NCBI GenBank assembly: GCA_903916755.1
Contig: CAIWXW010000201.1
Span: forward strand, 1 to 64,000
Origin: an uncultured Opitutaceae bacterium
GTDB taxonomy: Bacteria > Verrucomicrobiota > Verrucomicrobiia > Opitutales > Opitutaceae
Length of the DNA: 64,000 bases
Direction: 5' to 3'
Below are positions 17,276 through 26,396 of the stretch, piece after piece. Position 1 is the first letter of the stretch. Each line of letters opens with the position of its first letter. Under the pieces are notes generated by a model. It saw nothing but the letters and a program-made list of their open reading frames with translations. It was not told the origin of the DNA and ran no database searches. Both the position numbers and the translations under genes were made by a program.

Positions 17276-18616
17276 ATGAGCACGTTCCTTCGCTCCGCCC
17301 GCCCCCTTCTCGTCCTTTCCCTCGCCGGCGCTCCGCTCTTCGGCGCCGACGCCATCCCGGCGACCGCGGCGGTGACGCCCCGCTCCGACGCCCACGGCAA
17401 TCCCATCCGCCGGGCCCGCACCGGCCACGTCTCCAACTACGACGAGGCCAAGGTGGGCGCGTACACCCTGCCCGACCCGCTCGTGCTGGCCAGCGGCGAG
17501 CGCGTGACCCGCGCGGCGACCTGGTTCAATCTGCGCCGGCCTGAGATCCTCGAACTCTACCGCGAAAATATCTTCGGCCGTGTGCCCGACAGCGCGCCGC
17601 CGGTGCGCTTCTCCGAGGGCGCCACCGATCCCCAGGCGTTGGGCGGCACCGCCATCCGCCAGGAAATCATCGCTCACTTCGGCGCGGGCGCCGCGGGTCC
17701 GGACGTGCACGTCACCCTCTACCTGCCGGCGCATGCTCGGGGCCCCGTGCCGCTGCTGCTGCACCTGATCTTCGGGCTCGGCGCGCGGCCCGCCCGGCCG
17801 GCCGCCCCCGGCGCGGTCGTCGCCGCGGCTCCCCCCGCCGGGGCGCGGCGCTTCGTCGAGGTCGGTCCGATCGCCGATATCCTCGCCCGGGGCTACGGCT
17901 ATGCGACGGTGCGCTACAGCGAGATCGAGCCCGATCTGGCCTGGGACGCGCCGGACCGGCCGGTCGGCGTGCGCGCGCTGGCCCTTGCCCCGGGCCAGAC
18001 CCAGCCGGCGCCGGACGAATGGGGCACGGTCAGCGCCTGGTCGTGGGGCGCCAGCCGGCTGCTGGACTACTTCCAGGCGGATCCGGCGATCGATCCCAAG
18101 CGCATCGCGCTGATCGGCCATTCCCGCCTCGGCAAGACCGTCATCTGGTCCGGCGCCCGCGATCCGCGCTGGGCCCTGATCTATTCGAGCTGCGCCGGCG
18201 AGCTCGGCACTTCGCTCGCCCGCCGCGATTTCGGCGAGACCGTCGACGACATGGCCCAGAACTTCCCGTGGCAGTTCGCGGGCAACCTCCAGAAATACGC
18301 GGGGCACTGGAGCGACCTGCCGGTCGACACCCACATGGTGATCGCGCTCAACGCGCCCCATCCGGTCTTCATCGGCGGGGGCACCACCGACCAATGGTCG
18401 GATCCCCATGGCGAATTTCTGGCCGAGGTCGCCGCCGGGCCGGTCTACCGCCTGGTGGGCAAGACCGACCTGGGCGCCGCGGAGATGCAGGTCGATACGC
18501 CGCTCATCACCGGCGACCTCGGGTTCCACTACCACGACGGCGGCCATGCGATCACCCCCTCCGACTGGAAGGCCTTCCTCGCGTTCACCGACCGGTATTT
18601 TCAGCCCAAGCCCTAA
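17276..18616 (+). CDS. Glucuronoyl esterase, CE15 family
   Basis: The protein has 446 residues from the ATG at 17276, with a signal peptide (RPLLVLSLAGAPLFGA). The nucleophile motif GHSRLGKT fits the CE15 GxSRxGK signature; a downstream CAGELG segment and the HYHDGGHAI histidine complete the expected catalytic set. CE15 enzymes cleave esters between lignin alcohols and glucuronic acid on xylan; bacterial members are common in Opitutus relatives. It contains insertions typical of bacterial members (LGARPARPAAPG region). The end overlaps the convergent NYN gene by 4 bases. Confidence 0.9.
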   Translation: MSTFLRSARPLLVLSLAGAPLFGADAIPATAAVTPRSDAHGNPIRRARTGHVSNYDEAKVGAYTLPDPLVLASGERVTRAATWFNLRRPEILELYRENIFGRVPDSAPPVRFSEGATDPQALGGTAIRQEIIAHFGAGAAGPDVHVTLYLPAHARGPVPLLLHLIFGLGARPARPAAPGAVVAAAPPAGARRFVEVGPIADILARGYGYATVRYSEIEPDLAWDAPDRPVGVRALALAPGQTQPAPDEWGTVSAWSWGASRLLDYFQADPAIDPKRIALIGHSRLGKTVIWSGARDPRWALIYSSCAGELGTSLARRDFGETVDDMAQNFPWQFAGNLQKYAGHWSDLPVDTHMVIALNAPHPVFIGGGTTDQWSDPHGEFLAEVAAGPVYRLVGKTDLGAAEMQVDTPLITGDLGFHYHDGGHAITPSDWKAFLAFTDRYFQPKP

Positions 18617-19095
18617 GCGCCGGGAGCGCGCCACTGGGCATCATTCTCCCGCCGTCGTTCCTGCAGCCGGGATTGCTGGCGCTGGTCCGCCCGCGCGAGC
18701 CAGGTGGCCAGATCCGCCGACGAGATGCTGCCGGCGCCCAGGGCCTCGATGGCCAGGCGCTCGCCCCGGTCGTCGGTCGCCACCAGGCAGTCGGCGGCCG
18801 AGCGCGCCCGGCTCACCAGCTGGGCGATCACGTCGTCCGCGGTGGTGCCGGTCGGCGTGTAGATGTGCGCGAAGGTGGCCTGGCCGCCCGGGTGCTCGAC
18901 CGACAGCTCCTCGCCGCGGCCGTCGAAGACCACCGTGACGCGCAGGGCCTCGGCATCATGCAGCAGGCGCATGGCTTGGGAGAGGCGCCGGCGGGCGTTC
19001 TCCCGATCGCGCTTGAGCAGCGCGCGCAGTTCCGGCCACGCGTGCATGATATTGGCGCCGTCGACCAGGAGGTGCTTCTGCTCCGGGACGGCCAT
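18613..19095 (-). CDS. NYN domain protein, YacP-like (predicted RNase)
   Basis: This 160-residue protein shows the PIN-like NYN acidic pattern: LLVDGANIMHAWP, VTVVFDGRG, TADDVIAQL and CLVATDDRGE, each giving an aspartate of a metal site. YacP-like proteins are predicted ribonucleases acting in RNA processing. The basic C-terminus (RQQSRLQERRREN) may bind RNA. It is followed on the same strand by the gene starting upstream at 19635. Confidence 0.82.
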   Translation of the reverse strand: MAVPEQKHLLVDGANIMHAWPELRALLKRDRENARRRLSQAMRLLHDAEALRVTVVFDGRGEELSVEHPGGQATFAHIYTPTGTTADDVIAQLVSRARSAADCLVATDDRGERLAIEALGAGSISSADLATWLARADQRQQSRLQERRRENDAQWRAPGA

Positions 19096-19116
19096 GGCGT
19101 GGTTCGGCCGGGCCGG

Positions 19117-19635
19117 TCAGGCGACGGGCGCGGGCGGCTCCAGGTCGCGCGCGTAGCGCGCGAGCACCCCGGCGGAATGGGCGATGTAATAGCCGGCCAG
19201 CAGCTCGAAGGTCAAATAGGTCAGGGCGCTCTCGCCCCAGCCCGGCACCGGCCGGCCCGCGACCGTGAAATTATTGTAGAAGGCCGCCATGCGATAGACA
19301 ATCCGGATGACGAAGAGGAGCGTGAGGCCGATGCCGAGATGCGCGTTCGGCGTGTAGAAGCGGCCGGAGGCGATGGTGGTGAAATGCGTGAGCCGCAGGG
19401 CCCAGCAGCCCAGGGCCAACCCGCCCGCCAGGCCGGCGGCCCAGCCGAGCATCAGCTGTGAATGGCCGAGGGTCGGCAGGAGGATCAGCAGGCTGAGCAG
19501 GGTGAAGACGCCGATGCTGAACTTCAGGCGCCCCGGCCGGAACTGCTGCTCGCCGATGGTGCGGCGCAGGCGCATGTAGATCCGCCACGCCACATAGACG
19601 GTGACCAGCAGGCCGATCAGGAGATGGGTGTTCAT
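19117..19635 (-). CDS. Multi-pass membrane protein, possibly CcdC/DUF1453-like
   Basis: The protein has 172 residues and about five hydrophobic helices. The pattern at the N-terminus (YVAWRIYMRLRRTIGEQ) and the arrangement of helices resemble CcdC/DUF1453 proteins. I am not sure of the family. It lies 21 bases upstream of the NYN gene on the same strand, so the two may be cotranscribed. Confidence 0.6.
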   Translation of the reverse strand: MNTHLLIGLLVTVYVAWRIYMRLRRTIGEQQFRPGRLKFSIGVFTLLSLLILLPTLGHSQLMLGWAAGLAGGLALGCWALRLTHFTTIASGRFYTPNAHLGIGLTLLFVIRIVYRMAAFYNNFTVAGRPVPGWGESALTYLTFELLAGYYIAHSAGVLARYARDLEPPAPVA

Positions 19636-19802
19636 CGCGGTCGCCCCGAAAAGAGGCGGCGCAGTCTCCGGTCCACCGGGCGGCCGGGCAAGCCCGCATT
19701 CCCGGGCGATGGCGCGCGGGCGGGACGGACGGCCAAGGGCCGCGCCAGCCGCAGCCTTGGCGTATTTCCGGAACCGGCGCCGGGGCCGGGCTACTATGGG
19801 GG

Positions 19803-20354
19803 ATGCCCGCCACCCTCGCCTCCCTGCATGAGCTCCTGATCGATGAACTGCGCGATCTTTACAGCGCCGAGACCCAGCTGGTCCACGCGCTGCCGAAGAT
19901 GGCCAAGGCCGCCAGCAACCGCGAGCTGAAGAAGGGGTTCACCCACCATCTCACGCAGACGCGCGGGCACGTGCGGCGGATCGAGCGGGCGATGAAGCTC
20001 CTGCGCGCCTCGCCCCGGGGCAAAACCTGCGAGGCGATGAAGGGGCTGATCAAGGAAGGCGCGGAGGCGATCCAGGCGAAAGGCCCCGCCGCGGTGCGCG
20101 ATGCCAACCTGATCGGAGCCGCCCAGCGCGTGGAGCACTACGAGATGGCCGCGTACGGCGCGACGCGCGCCTTCGCGGAAAAACTCGTCCAGGACCAGGT
20201 CGCGGCGCTCCTGCAGCTCACGCTCGATGAGGAAGGAGCGACCAACAAGAAGCTTGTCGAGATCGCCGAAACGGTGAACGACGACGCCTTTCTCGCGACC
20301 AACCGCCGCGAGGTCGTGCCCGAGACCATGCGGCGTCCCTCGCTGACGCTCTAG
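19803..20354 (+). CDS. Ferritin-like DUF892 protein (YciE/YciF type)
   Basis: This 183-residue all-helical protein begins [20 protein letters not shown], the hallmark of the YciE/YciF family. Glutamate and histidine residues spaced for a di-iron helical bundle recur ([34 protein letters not shown]). These proteins are linked to stress resistance; a metal-storage or scavenging role is inferred. It overlaps the convergent prmA stop by 4 bases. Confidence 0.9.
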   Translation: MPATLASLHELLIDELRDLYSAETQLVHALPKMAKAASNRELKKGFTHHLTQTRGHVRRIERAMKLLRASPRGKTCEAMKGLIKEGAEAIQAKGPAAVRDANLIGAAQRVEHYEMAAYGATRAFAEKLVQDQVAALLQLTLDEEGATNKKLVEIAETVNDDAFLATNRREVVPETMRRPSLTL

Positions 20355-21220
20355 GCGGGGCGCACCAGCGCCAGATCGCTCCATTCGCCCATCGTTCGCG
20401 CGTCCGAGGCCCAGCGGGGGGCGGCCGACTCAAAATGGCGGCGGACTGCCGCGCCCTCGGTGGCGAGGATGCCGCTCAGCACCAGCGCGCCGCCTGGAGC
20501 CACCGCCGCGACCAGCGCCGCCGCGTGGGCCATCAGCACGTCGGCCTGGATGTTGGCGAGGACAACATCGGCCTGGCGGCCGGCGAGGCCGGCGCCCAGG
20601 TCCGCCACGAAGAACGGCACCCGGTCCTCGAGCGTGTTCAGCTCGGCGTTCTCCATGCTCACTCGAACGGCCTCCGGATCGTTGTCAAAGGCCGCCACGT
20701 CGCCCGCCCCGAGCAGCACCGCCGACAGCGCCAGGATCCCCGAGCCGCAGCCCGCATCGACGACGGAAAATCGCGGCTTCCTTTCGGCCAGGCCCACCAG
20801 CCGCTCCACGCAGAGTCGCGTGGTCTCGTGGTTGCCCGTGCCGAAGGCGAGCCCCGGATCGAGCCAAAGGACCGCGTCCCCCGGCGGCAGCTGGAACCGG
20901 GGGCGCTCCCAGACCGGCACCCAATGCAGCCGCCCGAACTGCCAGGCCTTGAAATGCTCGCGGTAGCTGTCGCGCCAGTCGCTCTCGGGCAGTTCCCGGA
21001 CCGCCGGCGGCCCGCAGGCGCCCGGGGGCAGCCGCTGGGCCAGGGCCGACCATTGGGCGCGCGCCTCGGCCTCGCTCGCGAAGATGCCAAGCAGCCAGGC
21101 GCGCCGGGCCAGCGCGTCCTCGCGCAGGCTCCAGCCGTCCTGGCCCTGCTCCAGCAGCACCTCCTCGATGGCATCGGCGGTGGCGGCGGGGATCTCGGCC
21201 TTGATTTCGGTCAGGGGCAT
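20351..21220 (-). CDS. prmA: Ribosomal protein L11 methyltransferase
   Basis: The protein has 289 residues. The N-terminal 90 residues form the L11-recognition domain. [17 protein letters not shown] is the PrmA-specific motif and [20 protein letters not shown] is the SAM-binding motif I, with AFDNDPEAV and NIQADVL following. PrmA trimethylates L11 in the ribosome. It is divergent from the hybrid histidine kinase gene; the starts are only about 60 bases apart. Confidence 0.92.
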   Translation of the reverse strand: MPLTEIKAEIPAATADAIEEVLLEQGQDGWSLREDALARRAWLLGIFASEAEARAQWSALAQRLPPGACGPPAVRELPESDWRDSYREHFKAWQFGRLHWVPVWERPRFQLPPGDAVLWLDPGLAFGTGNHETTRLCVERLVGLAERKPRFSVVDAGCGSGILALSAVLLGAGDVAAFDNDPEAVRVSMENAELNTLEDRVPFFVADLGAGLAGRQADVVLANIQADVLMAHAAALVAAVAPGGALVLSGILATEGAAVRRHFESAAPRWASDARTMGEWSDLALVRPA

Positions 21221-21279
21221 GGGTGAGCCGCGAGCATTTGCGCTCCCCGCGCGGGTGGCAAGCGGCTCACACGGGCCTT

Positions 21280-23592
21280 ATGGCTTGCCAGCGCCCAGGC
21301 CGATTCGGGAAAATCCCCCCGTTGCGGCGAACGTCTCCATCTTTCCGGTGCCGGCGGACTTGGGCCGCCCTCCTCGTCCTCGGATGGGCCGCCCTCACGG
21401 GCCGCACGGGAGCGGCCGAAGCCGGCCTCGATCCGGTGGTTCTGCAGCTCAAGTGGCTGCATCAATTCCAGTTCGCCGGCTACTACGCCGCGCAGGCCCA
21501 GGGCTACTATCGCGCCGCCGGGCTGGACGTGCGGCTGCGGGAGGCGGTGCCGGGCCAGGATCCGACGGATGCGGTCCTCGACGGCCGCGCCAATTTCGGG
21601 GTGGGGACCTCCGAACTCCTGCTGCGCCGCAAGGCCGGGGCGCCGGTCGTCGTCCTGGCCACCATCTACCAGCATTCGGCGCTGGTCCTCCTGGCCCGGC
21701 ACGAACCGGGCCTCGACGACCTGCAGGCCCTGAGCAACCGGCCGATGATGATCGAGCCCCTCTCGGCGGAGCTCTTTGCGTACTTCAAATATGAGGGGAT
21801 CGACCCCAAGAAGCTGCATCTGCAGGACCACACCTTCGACGTCCGCGATCTCATCAGCGGCCGCGTCACGGCGATGTCCGGATATTCGACGGATGAGCCG
21901 TTCCAGCTGAAGCAGGCCCACCTCGATTTTCTCACCTTCACCCCGCGGGCCGGGGGGATCGATTTCTACGGCGACAACCTCTTCACCACCGAGAAGGAGC
22001 TCCATGATCATCCCGCGCGGGTGGAGGCGTTCCGCCGCGCCAGCCTGCGGGGCTGGGAATACGCCATGGCCCACCGCGAGGAGATGGTCGACCTGATCCT
22101 CCGCTCCTACAGCACCCGCAAGAGCCGCGCGCACCTCATGTTCGAGGCCGAGCATACCGCGGCCCTGATGCATCCGGAGCTGATTGAGATCGGGCACACG
22201 AATCCCGGGCGGTGGCGCCATATCGCCGACACGTACGCCGAGCTGGGCATGCTGCCCGCGGCCTACCCGCTCGACGGCTTCCTCTACGATCCGAACGCGC
22301 CGCCCGATCTCACCTGGCTCTACTGGTCGCTGGCCGGGGCCACGCTGCTGGCCATCGGGGCCCTGGGCTGGGCCCTCCCGCTGGTGCGCCTCAACCGCCG
22401 GCTGCGCCAGCAGATCGCCGGCCGGGAGCGGGCGGAGGCGCAGCTCCGGGCGGCCGTCGCCGCGGCGGAGCAGGCCAACCAGGCGAAGAGCCAGTTCCTG
22501 GCCATGATCAGCCATGAAATCCGCACGCCGATGAACGGCGTGATCGGGATGACCTCGCTCCTGCTCGACTCCCCGCTGTCGGACCGCCAGCGCGACTGGG
22601 CCGAGACCATCCGCCTGTGCGGCGGCTCCCTCCTCACCGTCATCAACGACACGCTCGACTTCTCGAAGATCGAATCCGGGCGGCTCGAACTCGACAGCCA
22701 GCCCTTCTCGCTGCGGGGCTGCCTCGCGGGCGCCTGCGAGGTGGTCGCCGGTCGCGCGGCGGAGAAGCAGCTGACCCTGGGCTGGCAGGCGGACCCCGCC
22801 GTGCCCGACACCTGGCGCGGCGATGGCGCGCGGCTCCGCCAGATCCTCCTCAACCTGCTCGGCAACGCGGTCAAGTTCACGGACCGGGGCGAGGTCGCGC
22901 TGACCGTGCTCCGGGGCGGCGACCCCTCCGAGCTCGCCTTCGCCGTGCGCGACACGGGGATTGGCATCTCGCCGGACGTGCAGCCGCGGCTCTTCCAATC
23001 CTTCGCCCAGGCCGACGCCTCGATCGCGCGCCGCTATGGCGGCACGGGCCTCGGGCTCGCGATCAGCAAGCGCCTGTGCGAGCTGATGGGCGGGCGGATC
23101 TGGATTGAAAGCCAGGAAGGACAGGGATCGACGTTCCGGTTCACCGTGCGCCTGGAACGGGCCGAGGCCAGCGACTTGCCGCCGGCGCCGGCGGCAACCG
23201 GCGCGCCCGCGCCCGAGGCGTTCCGCCCGTGCGAAATCCTCCTGGCGGAGGACAATGCCGTCAACCGGACGATCGCCCTGCACATGCTCGAGCGGATGGG
23301 CTATCGGGCGGATCTGGCGGGCAATGGCCGCGAGGTGCTGGCGGCGCTCGACCGGAAGGCCTACGACGTGATTCTGATGGATGTGCAGATGCCGGAGCTC
23401 GACGGCCTGGAAACCGCCCGCACCCTCGGCCGGCGCGGCGGGCCCCGCCCCTGGATCATCGCGCTCACGGCGCAGGCGATGCCGGGCGATCGCGAGGCCT
23501 GCCTCGCGGCCGGCATGGACGACTATCTGGTCAAGCCGCTCACCTCCGACGCCCTGGCCGCGGCCCTCGTCCGCGTGGGCGTCCGCGCCTAG
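21280..23592 (+). CDS. Hybrid sensor histidine kinase with periplasmic NMT1/THI5-like domain
   Basis: The protein has 770 residues from the ATG at 21280 (a GTG at 21223 gives 789). Order: signal/TM segment; an NMT1/THI5-like ligand-binding domain (LKWLHQFQFAGYYAAQAQGYY, about 50-300); TM helix about 344-370; short coiled coil; HisKA with the H-box MISHEIRTPMNG near 410; HATPase_c with NLLGNAVKFTDRG near 525; and a C-terminal receiver with ILLAEDNAVN near 650 and phosphoacceptor in ILMDVQMPELDG near 700. The sensor fold binds pyrimidines or similar small molecules in related proteins; the ligand here is unknown. No partner regulator gene is adjacent. It overlaps the convergent purN by 4 bases. 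Confidence 0.92.
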   Translation: MACQRPGRFGKIPPLRRTSPSFRCRRTWAALLVLGWAALTGRTGAAEAGLDPVVLQLKWLHQFQFAGYYAAQAQGYYRAAGLDVRLREAVPGQDPTDAVLDGRANFGVGTSELLLRRKAGAPVVVLATIYQHSALVLLARHEPGLDDLQALSNRPMMIEPLSAELFAYFKYEGIDPKKLHLQDHTFDVRDLISGRVTAMSGYSTDEPFQLKQAHLDFLTFTPRAGGIDFYGDNLFTTEKELHDHPARVEAFRRASLRGWEYAMAHREEMVDLILRSYSTRKSRAHLMFEAEHTAALMHPELIEIGHTNPGRWRHIADTYAELGMLPAAYPLDGFLYDPNAPPDLTWLYWSLAGATLLAIGALGWALPLVRLNRRLRQQIAGRERAEAQLRAAVAAAEQANQAKSQFLAMISHEIRTPMNGVIGMTSLLLDSPLSDRQRDWAETIRLCGGSLLTVINDTLDFSKIESGRLELDSQPFSLRGCLAGACEVVAGRAAEKQLTLGWQADPAVPDTWRGDGARLRQILLNLLGNAVKFTDRGEVALTVLRGGDPSELAFAVRDTGIGISPDVQPRLFQSFAQADASIARRYGGTGLGLAISKRLCELMGGRIWIESQEGQGSTFRFTVRLERAEASDLPPAPAATGAPAPEAFRPCEILLAEDNAVNRTIALHMLERMGYRADLAGNGREVLAALDRKAYDVILMDVQMPELDGLETARTLGRRGGPRPWIIALTAQAMPGDREACLAAGMDDYLVKPLTSDALAAALVRVGVRA

Positions 23593-24167
23593 CGCGCGCC
23601 CCCGCTCAACCGGGCGATCACGGCGGGCAGCAGGGCATGCTCCGCCGCGTGGACCCGGGCCGCGAGGGTCTCGACGGTGTCCGTCGGCTCAACCGGCACC
23701 GGGGCCTGCGCCACAATCGGGCCGCCGTCGACCGCGAGCGTGACATAGTGCACCGTGCAGCCGGTCGTCTTCACCCCGCTGCGCAGCGCCTGGCCAATCC
23801 CGTCCAGGCCGGGAAACTGCGGCAGCAGGCTCGGGTGCAGATTGATGATCTTCCCCGCGAAGGCACCGAGGAATCCCGGCTTGAGGACGCGCATGAATCC
23901 GGCGAGGACCACCAGGTCCGGCCGTTCCGCCTGAACGGCGGCGATGAACCGCTGCTCCCCCTCCCCCTCCAGCTTGGTCCGGAACGGGGCTGGATCGACA
24001 AACCGGGCCGGCACGCCGAACGGCGGGCCCAGCGCGAGGATGCCGGCGGCGGGCTGGTCCGAGAAGATTGCGACCACCTGCGCCTGGCCCAGCCGCCCGG
24101 CCCGCTGCGCCTGCAGGATCGCCTCGGCGTTCGAACCGCGGCCGGAACCGAGGAGGACGACGCGCAT
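23589..24167 (-). CDS. purN: Phosphoribosylglycinamide formyltransferase
   Basis: The protein has 192 residues starting MRVVLLGSGRGSNAEAIL, the PurN phosphate-binding loop. VVLAGFMRVLKPGFL and IINLHPSLLPQFPGLDGI carry the catalytic asparagine-histidine-aspartate set (NLHPSLLP), with the aspartate in VDGGPIVAQ. The enzyme transfers a formyl group from 10-formyl-THF to GAR in purine synthesis. A frame continuing to 25091 overlaps other genes and is not preferred. It is the last gene of a tightly packed operon, 2 bases after the rfaE2 stop. Confidence 0.93.
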   Translation of the reverse strand: MRVVLLGSGRGSNAEAILQAQRAGRLGQAQVVAIFSDQPAAGILALGPPFGVPARFVDPAPFRTKLEGEGEQRFIAAVQAERPDLVVLAGFMRVLKPGFLGAFAGKIINLHPSLLPQFPGLDGIGQALRSGVKTTGCTVHYVTLAVDGGPIVAQAPVPVEPTDTVETLAARVHAAEHALLPAVIARLSGGAR

Positions 24168-24169
24168 GA

Positions 24170-24664
24170 TCAAAGGCGACCGCCGGCCTTCAGGGCCGCG
24201 ATCTTCTGCGTCGTGCTGTGCCCCGGCAGAAAGGGCATGAAGCGGATCTTCGCCCCCGCCGCCTCGAGCGCGGCGCGCTCCGCCGGATCGAGCGTGGCCA
24301 GAGTGTAGTCGCCCGCCTTGCAGTAGACGTCGGGCCGCAGCGCGCGGATTTCCCGGTCCAGGCGCTTGCCCCGGAAGATGACAACCGCGTCCACGTACGG
24401 GAGGGCGCCGAGGGCCCGGGCGCGCTCCCCCTGGCCCTGCACGGGGCGGGTCGGGCCCTTCAGCCGCCGCGTGCTGGCGTTCGAATTCAGGGCGACAAAC
24501 AGCGCGTCGCCGAGCCGGCGGGCCCGCTGGAGGTAGTGCCGGTGCCCCGGATGGAGCAGGTCGAAGACGCCGTTGGTCAGCACCACCCGCCGGCCGGCGG
24601 CGGCCAGGCGGCGTCGCCGGGCGATCGCGGCATCCAGCGTCAGGAGCTTGCGGTGGCCGGCCAT
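24170..24664 (-). CDS. rfaE2: Heptose-1-phosphate adenylyltransferase (RfaE2/HldE C-terminal type)
   Basis: The protein has 164 residues from the ATG at 24664 (a GTG at 24670 is possible). VVLTNGVFDLLHPGHRHYLQ is the nucleotidyltransferase HxGH motif, followed by LFVALNSNASTRRLKG and the FMPFLPGHSTTQKI tail that is characteristic of RfaE domain II. It activates D-glycero-beta-D-manno-heptose 1-phosphate to ADP-heptose for LPS. The kinase domain is not in the window, so a separate gene elsewhere is expected. Operon neighbours are dnaJ upstream and purN downstream. Confidence 0.9.
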   Translation of the reverse strand: MAGHRKLLTLDAAIARRRRLAAAGRRVVLTNGVFDLLHPGHRHYLQRARRLGDALFVALNSNASTRRLKGPTRPVQGQGERARALGALPYVDAVVIFRGKRLDREIRALRPDVYCKAGDYTLATLDPAERAALEAAGAKIRFMPFLPGHSTTQKIAALKAGGRL

Positions 24665-24678
24665 GCCCACGCGCCGGC

Positions 24679-25809
24679 TCAGAAGAACTTCTTCGCTTTT
24701 TCGAAGAAGCTGCGGGAGGTCGGCTCGGCGGCGTCGCCGCTGACCCGGCCAAAGTCCTCGAGCAGCTTGCGCTGCTCGGCGGTGAGGGCCGTCGGCACCT
24801 CCACGTGCACGCGGACCAGCTGGTCGCCATGGCCCCCGGAGCGCAGCCGCGGCATGCCCTTGTCACGGAGACGGAAGGTCGTGCCGCTCTGCGTGCCCAC
24901 GGGAATCTTGAGCGAGGCCTTGCCCGAAAGCGTCGGAACCTCGATCGCGCCCCCCAGGGTAGCCAGGGTAAACTTGATCGGAATCTCGCAGAAGAGGTCG
25001 TCGCCCTGGCGCTCGAACAACTCGTGCTCCTTGACCGTGAGCACAATGTAGAGGTCACCCGCCGAGCCTCCGGCCGAGCCGGCCTCGCCATTGCCCGCCG
25101 ACCGCAGCCGCGAGCCCGTGTCGACCCCGGGGGGGATCCGCACGGTCAGCTTGGTCGTCTTGGGCATCCGCCCCTCGCCCCGGCACTCCGCGCAGGGCTT
25201 CTCGATCTTGCGGCCGCTGCCGCCGCAGGTCGGGCAGGTCTGGGCAAAGACGATGATGCCGCCGGAGCGGCGGACTTGTCCGGAGCCCTTGCAGGTCGGG
25301 CAGGTGACGCGCTTGGTGCCCGGTTCGCCGCCGGACCCGTGGCAGCGCTCGCAGGTCGCCAGCTTGCGGAAGGAAATCTCGCGCTCGAATCCGCGCGCCG
25401 CCTCCTCGAGTGTGATCTCGAGGTCATAGCGCAGGTCGGCGCCGTCATGGCCGCTCTCCCGGCCGCGGCCGCCGCCGAACATCTCGTCGAAGATCCCGCC
25501 GCCGCCGCCCTGGTTGAAGACGTCGCGAAAGATGTCGAAGGGATCGTGGCCGCCAGCGCCGCCGCCGCCGCCGCCCGGACCCGCAAAGGCCGCGTGACCA
25601 TAGCGGTCATAGGCGGCGCGCTTCTCCTGGTCCTGCAGCACCTCGTAGGCCTCGGAGACCTTCTTGAACATCTCCTCCGCCTCCTTGTTGCCGGGGTTCT
25701 TGTCCGGGTGGTACTGGATCGCCTTCTTGCGGTAGGCCTTCTTGAGCTCCTCCGCCGTGACCGTCCGCTCCACGCCGAGCAGCACGTAGAAATCTTCCTT
25801 GGCCGCCAT
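24679..25809 (-). CDS. dnaJ: Chaperone protein DnaJ
   Basis: The protein has 376 residues. The J domain (1-70) contains [10 protein letters not shown] glycine/phenylalanine-rich segment follows ([15 protein letters not shown]), then four CxxCxGxG zinc repeats at about 145-205 ([32 protein letters not shown]) and the client-binding C-terminal domains. It works with DnaK and GrpE. It begins 2 bases after the grpE stop. No CIRCE element was seen upstream. Confidence 0.96.
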   Translation of the reverse strand: MAAKEDFYVLLGVERTVTAEELKKAYRKKAIQYHPDKNPGNKEAEEMFKKVSEAYEVLQDQEKRAAYDRYGHAAFAGPGGGGGGAGGHDPFDIFRDVFNQGGGGGIFDEMFGGGRGRESGHDGADLRYDLEITLEEAARGFEREISFRKLATCERCHGSGGEPGTKRVTCPTCKGSGQVRRSGGIIVFAQTCPTCGGSGRKIEKPCAECRGEGRMPKTTKLTVRIPPGVDTGSRLRSAGNGEAGSAGGSAGDLYIVLTVKEHELFERQGDDLFCEIPIKFTLATLGGAIEVPTLSGKASLKIPVGTQSGTTFRLRDKGMPRLRSGGHGDQLVRVHVEVPTALTAEQRKLLEDFGRVSGDAAEPTSRSFFEKAKKFF

Positions 25810-25811
25810 GG

Positions 25812-26375
25812 TCAGCTTTCCGCGCCTCCCTTGGGGGCCGGGCCGCTGGACACCACCACGGAGGCGGGACGCAGCAGGCGGCCGTTGAGGGAGAAGCCCG
25901 GCCGGACGACCGTGAGGACATGCTCGGCCGGGACCTTCGGATCAGCCTGGTGCGAAATGGATTCGTGCTGGTGCGGATCGAACGCGAGGCCGGCGGGATT
26001 GATCTCCTTGAGGCCGTGGTTGGCCAGCGCGCTCTTCAGCTGCTGGAGCACCATTTCCACCCCGTCGGTCAGGGTCTTGAGATCGGCCTTGGGCTGGCGG
26101 GCGGCCGCGAGACCCAGGGCCAGGTTATCCAGGGCCGGCAGCAGGTCTTCCAGGACGCGGGAGGAGGCATAGAGCCGGAGCTCGTCCTTTTCCCGGACCG
26201 TGCGGCGGCGAAAGTTCTCTAAGTCAGCTGCCACCCGAAGGTAACGATCGTGGTTATCCACCGCCTCCTTCTTGGCCGCCGCCAGGGGGTCCAGCTTGGT
26301 TCCCTCCATGGCGGGCATGACGTCGGCGGAGGGCGGAACGGAGGGATCGGCAGGAAAATCGTCGGAGGCAGGCAT
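25812..26375 (-). CDS. grpE: Nucleotide exchange factor GrpE
   Basis: The protein has 187 residues. A long helical stretch ([20 protein letters not shown]) is the canonical dimerisation helix, and [12 protein letters not shown] and [20 protein letters not shown] are the GrpE signature regions. The C-terminal beta-wing ends near VVSSGPAPK. It acts as the ADP-release factor for DnaK. It sits between manA and dnaJ. Confidence 0.94.
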   Translation of the reverse strand: MPASDDFPADPSVPPSADVMPAMEGTKLDPLAAAKKEAVDNHDRYLRVAADLENFRRRTVREKDELRLYASSRVLEDLLPALDNLALGLAAARQPKADLKTLTDGVEMVLQQLKSALANHGLKEINPAGLAFDPHQHESISHQADPKVPAEHVLTVVRPGFSLNGRLLRPASVVVSSGPAPKGGAES

Positions 26376-26396
26376 GCGGAAGTAAAAGGCGCTAAC

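Noticed and set aside
21211-23283. A 690-codon minus-strand frame antisense to the hybrid kinase
   Set aside because: There are no family motifs, the composition is shadow-like, and the kinase frame is fully supported.
23589-25091. Long minus-strand frame giving an N-terminal extension of purN
   Set aside because: The extension overlaps rfaE2 and dnaJ in another frame and has no similarity; PurN starts naturally at 24167.
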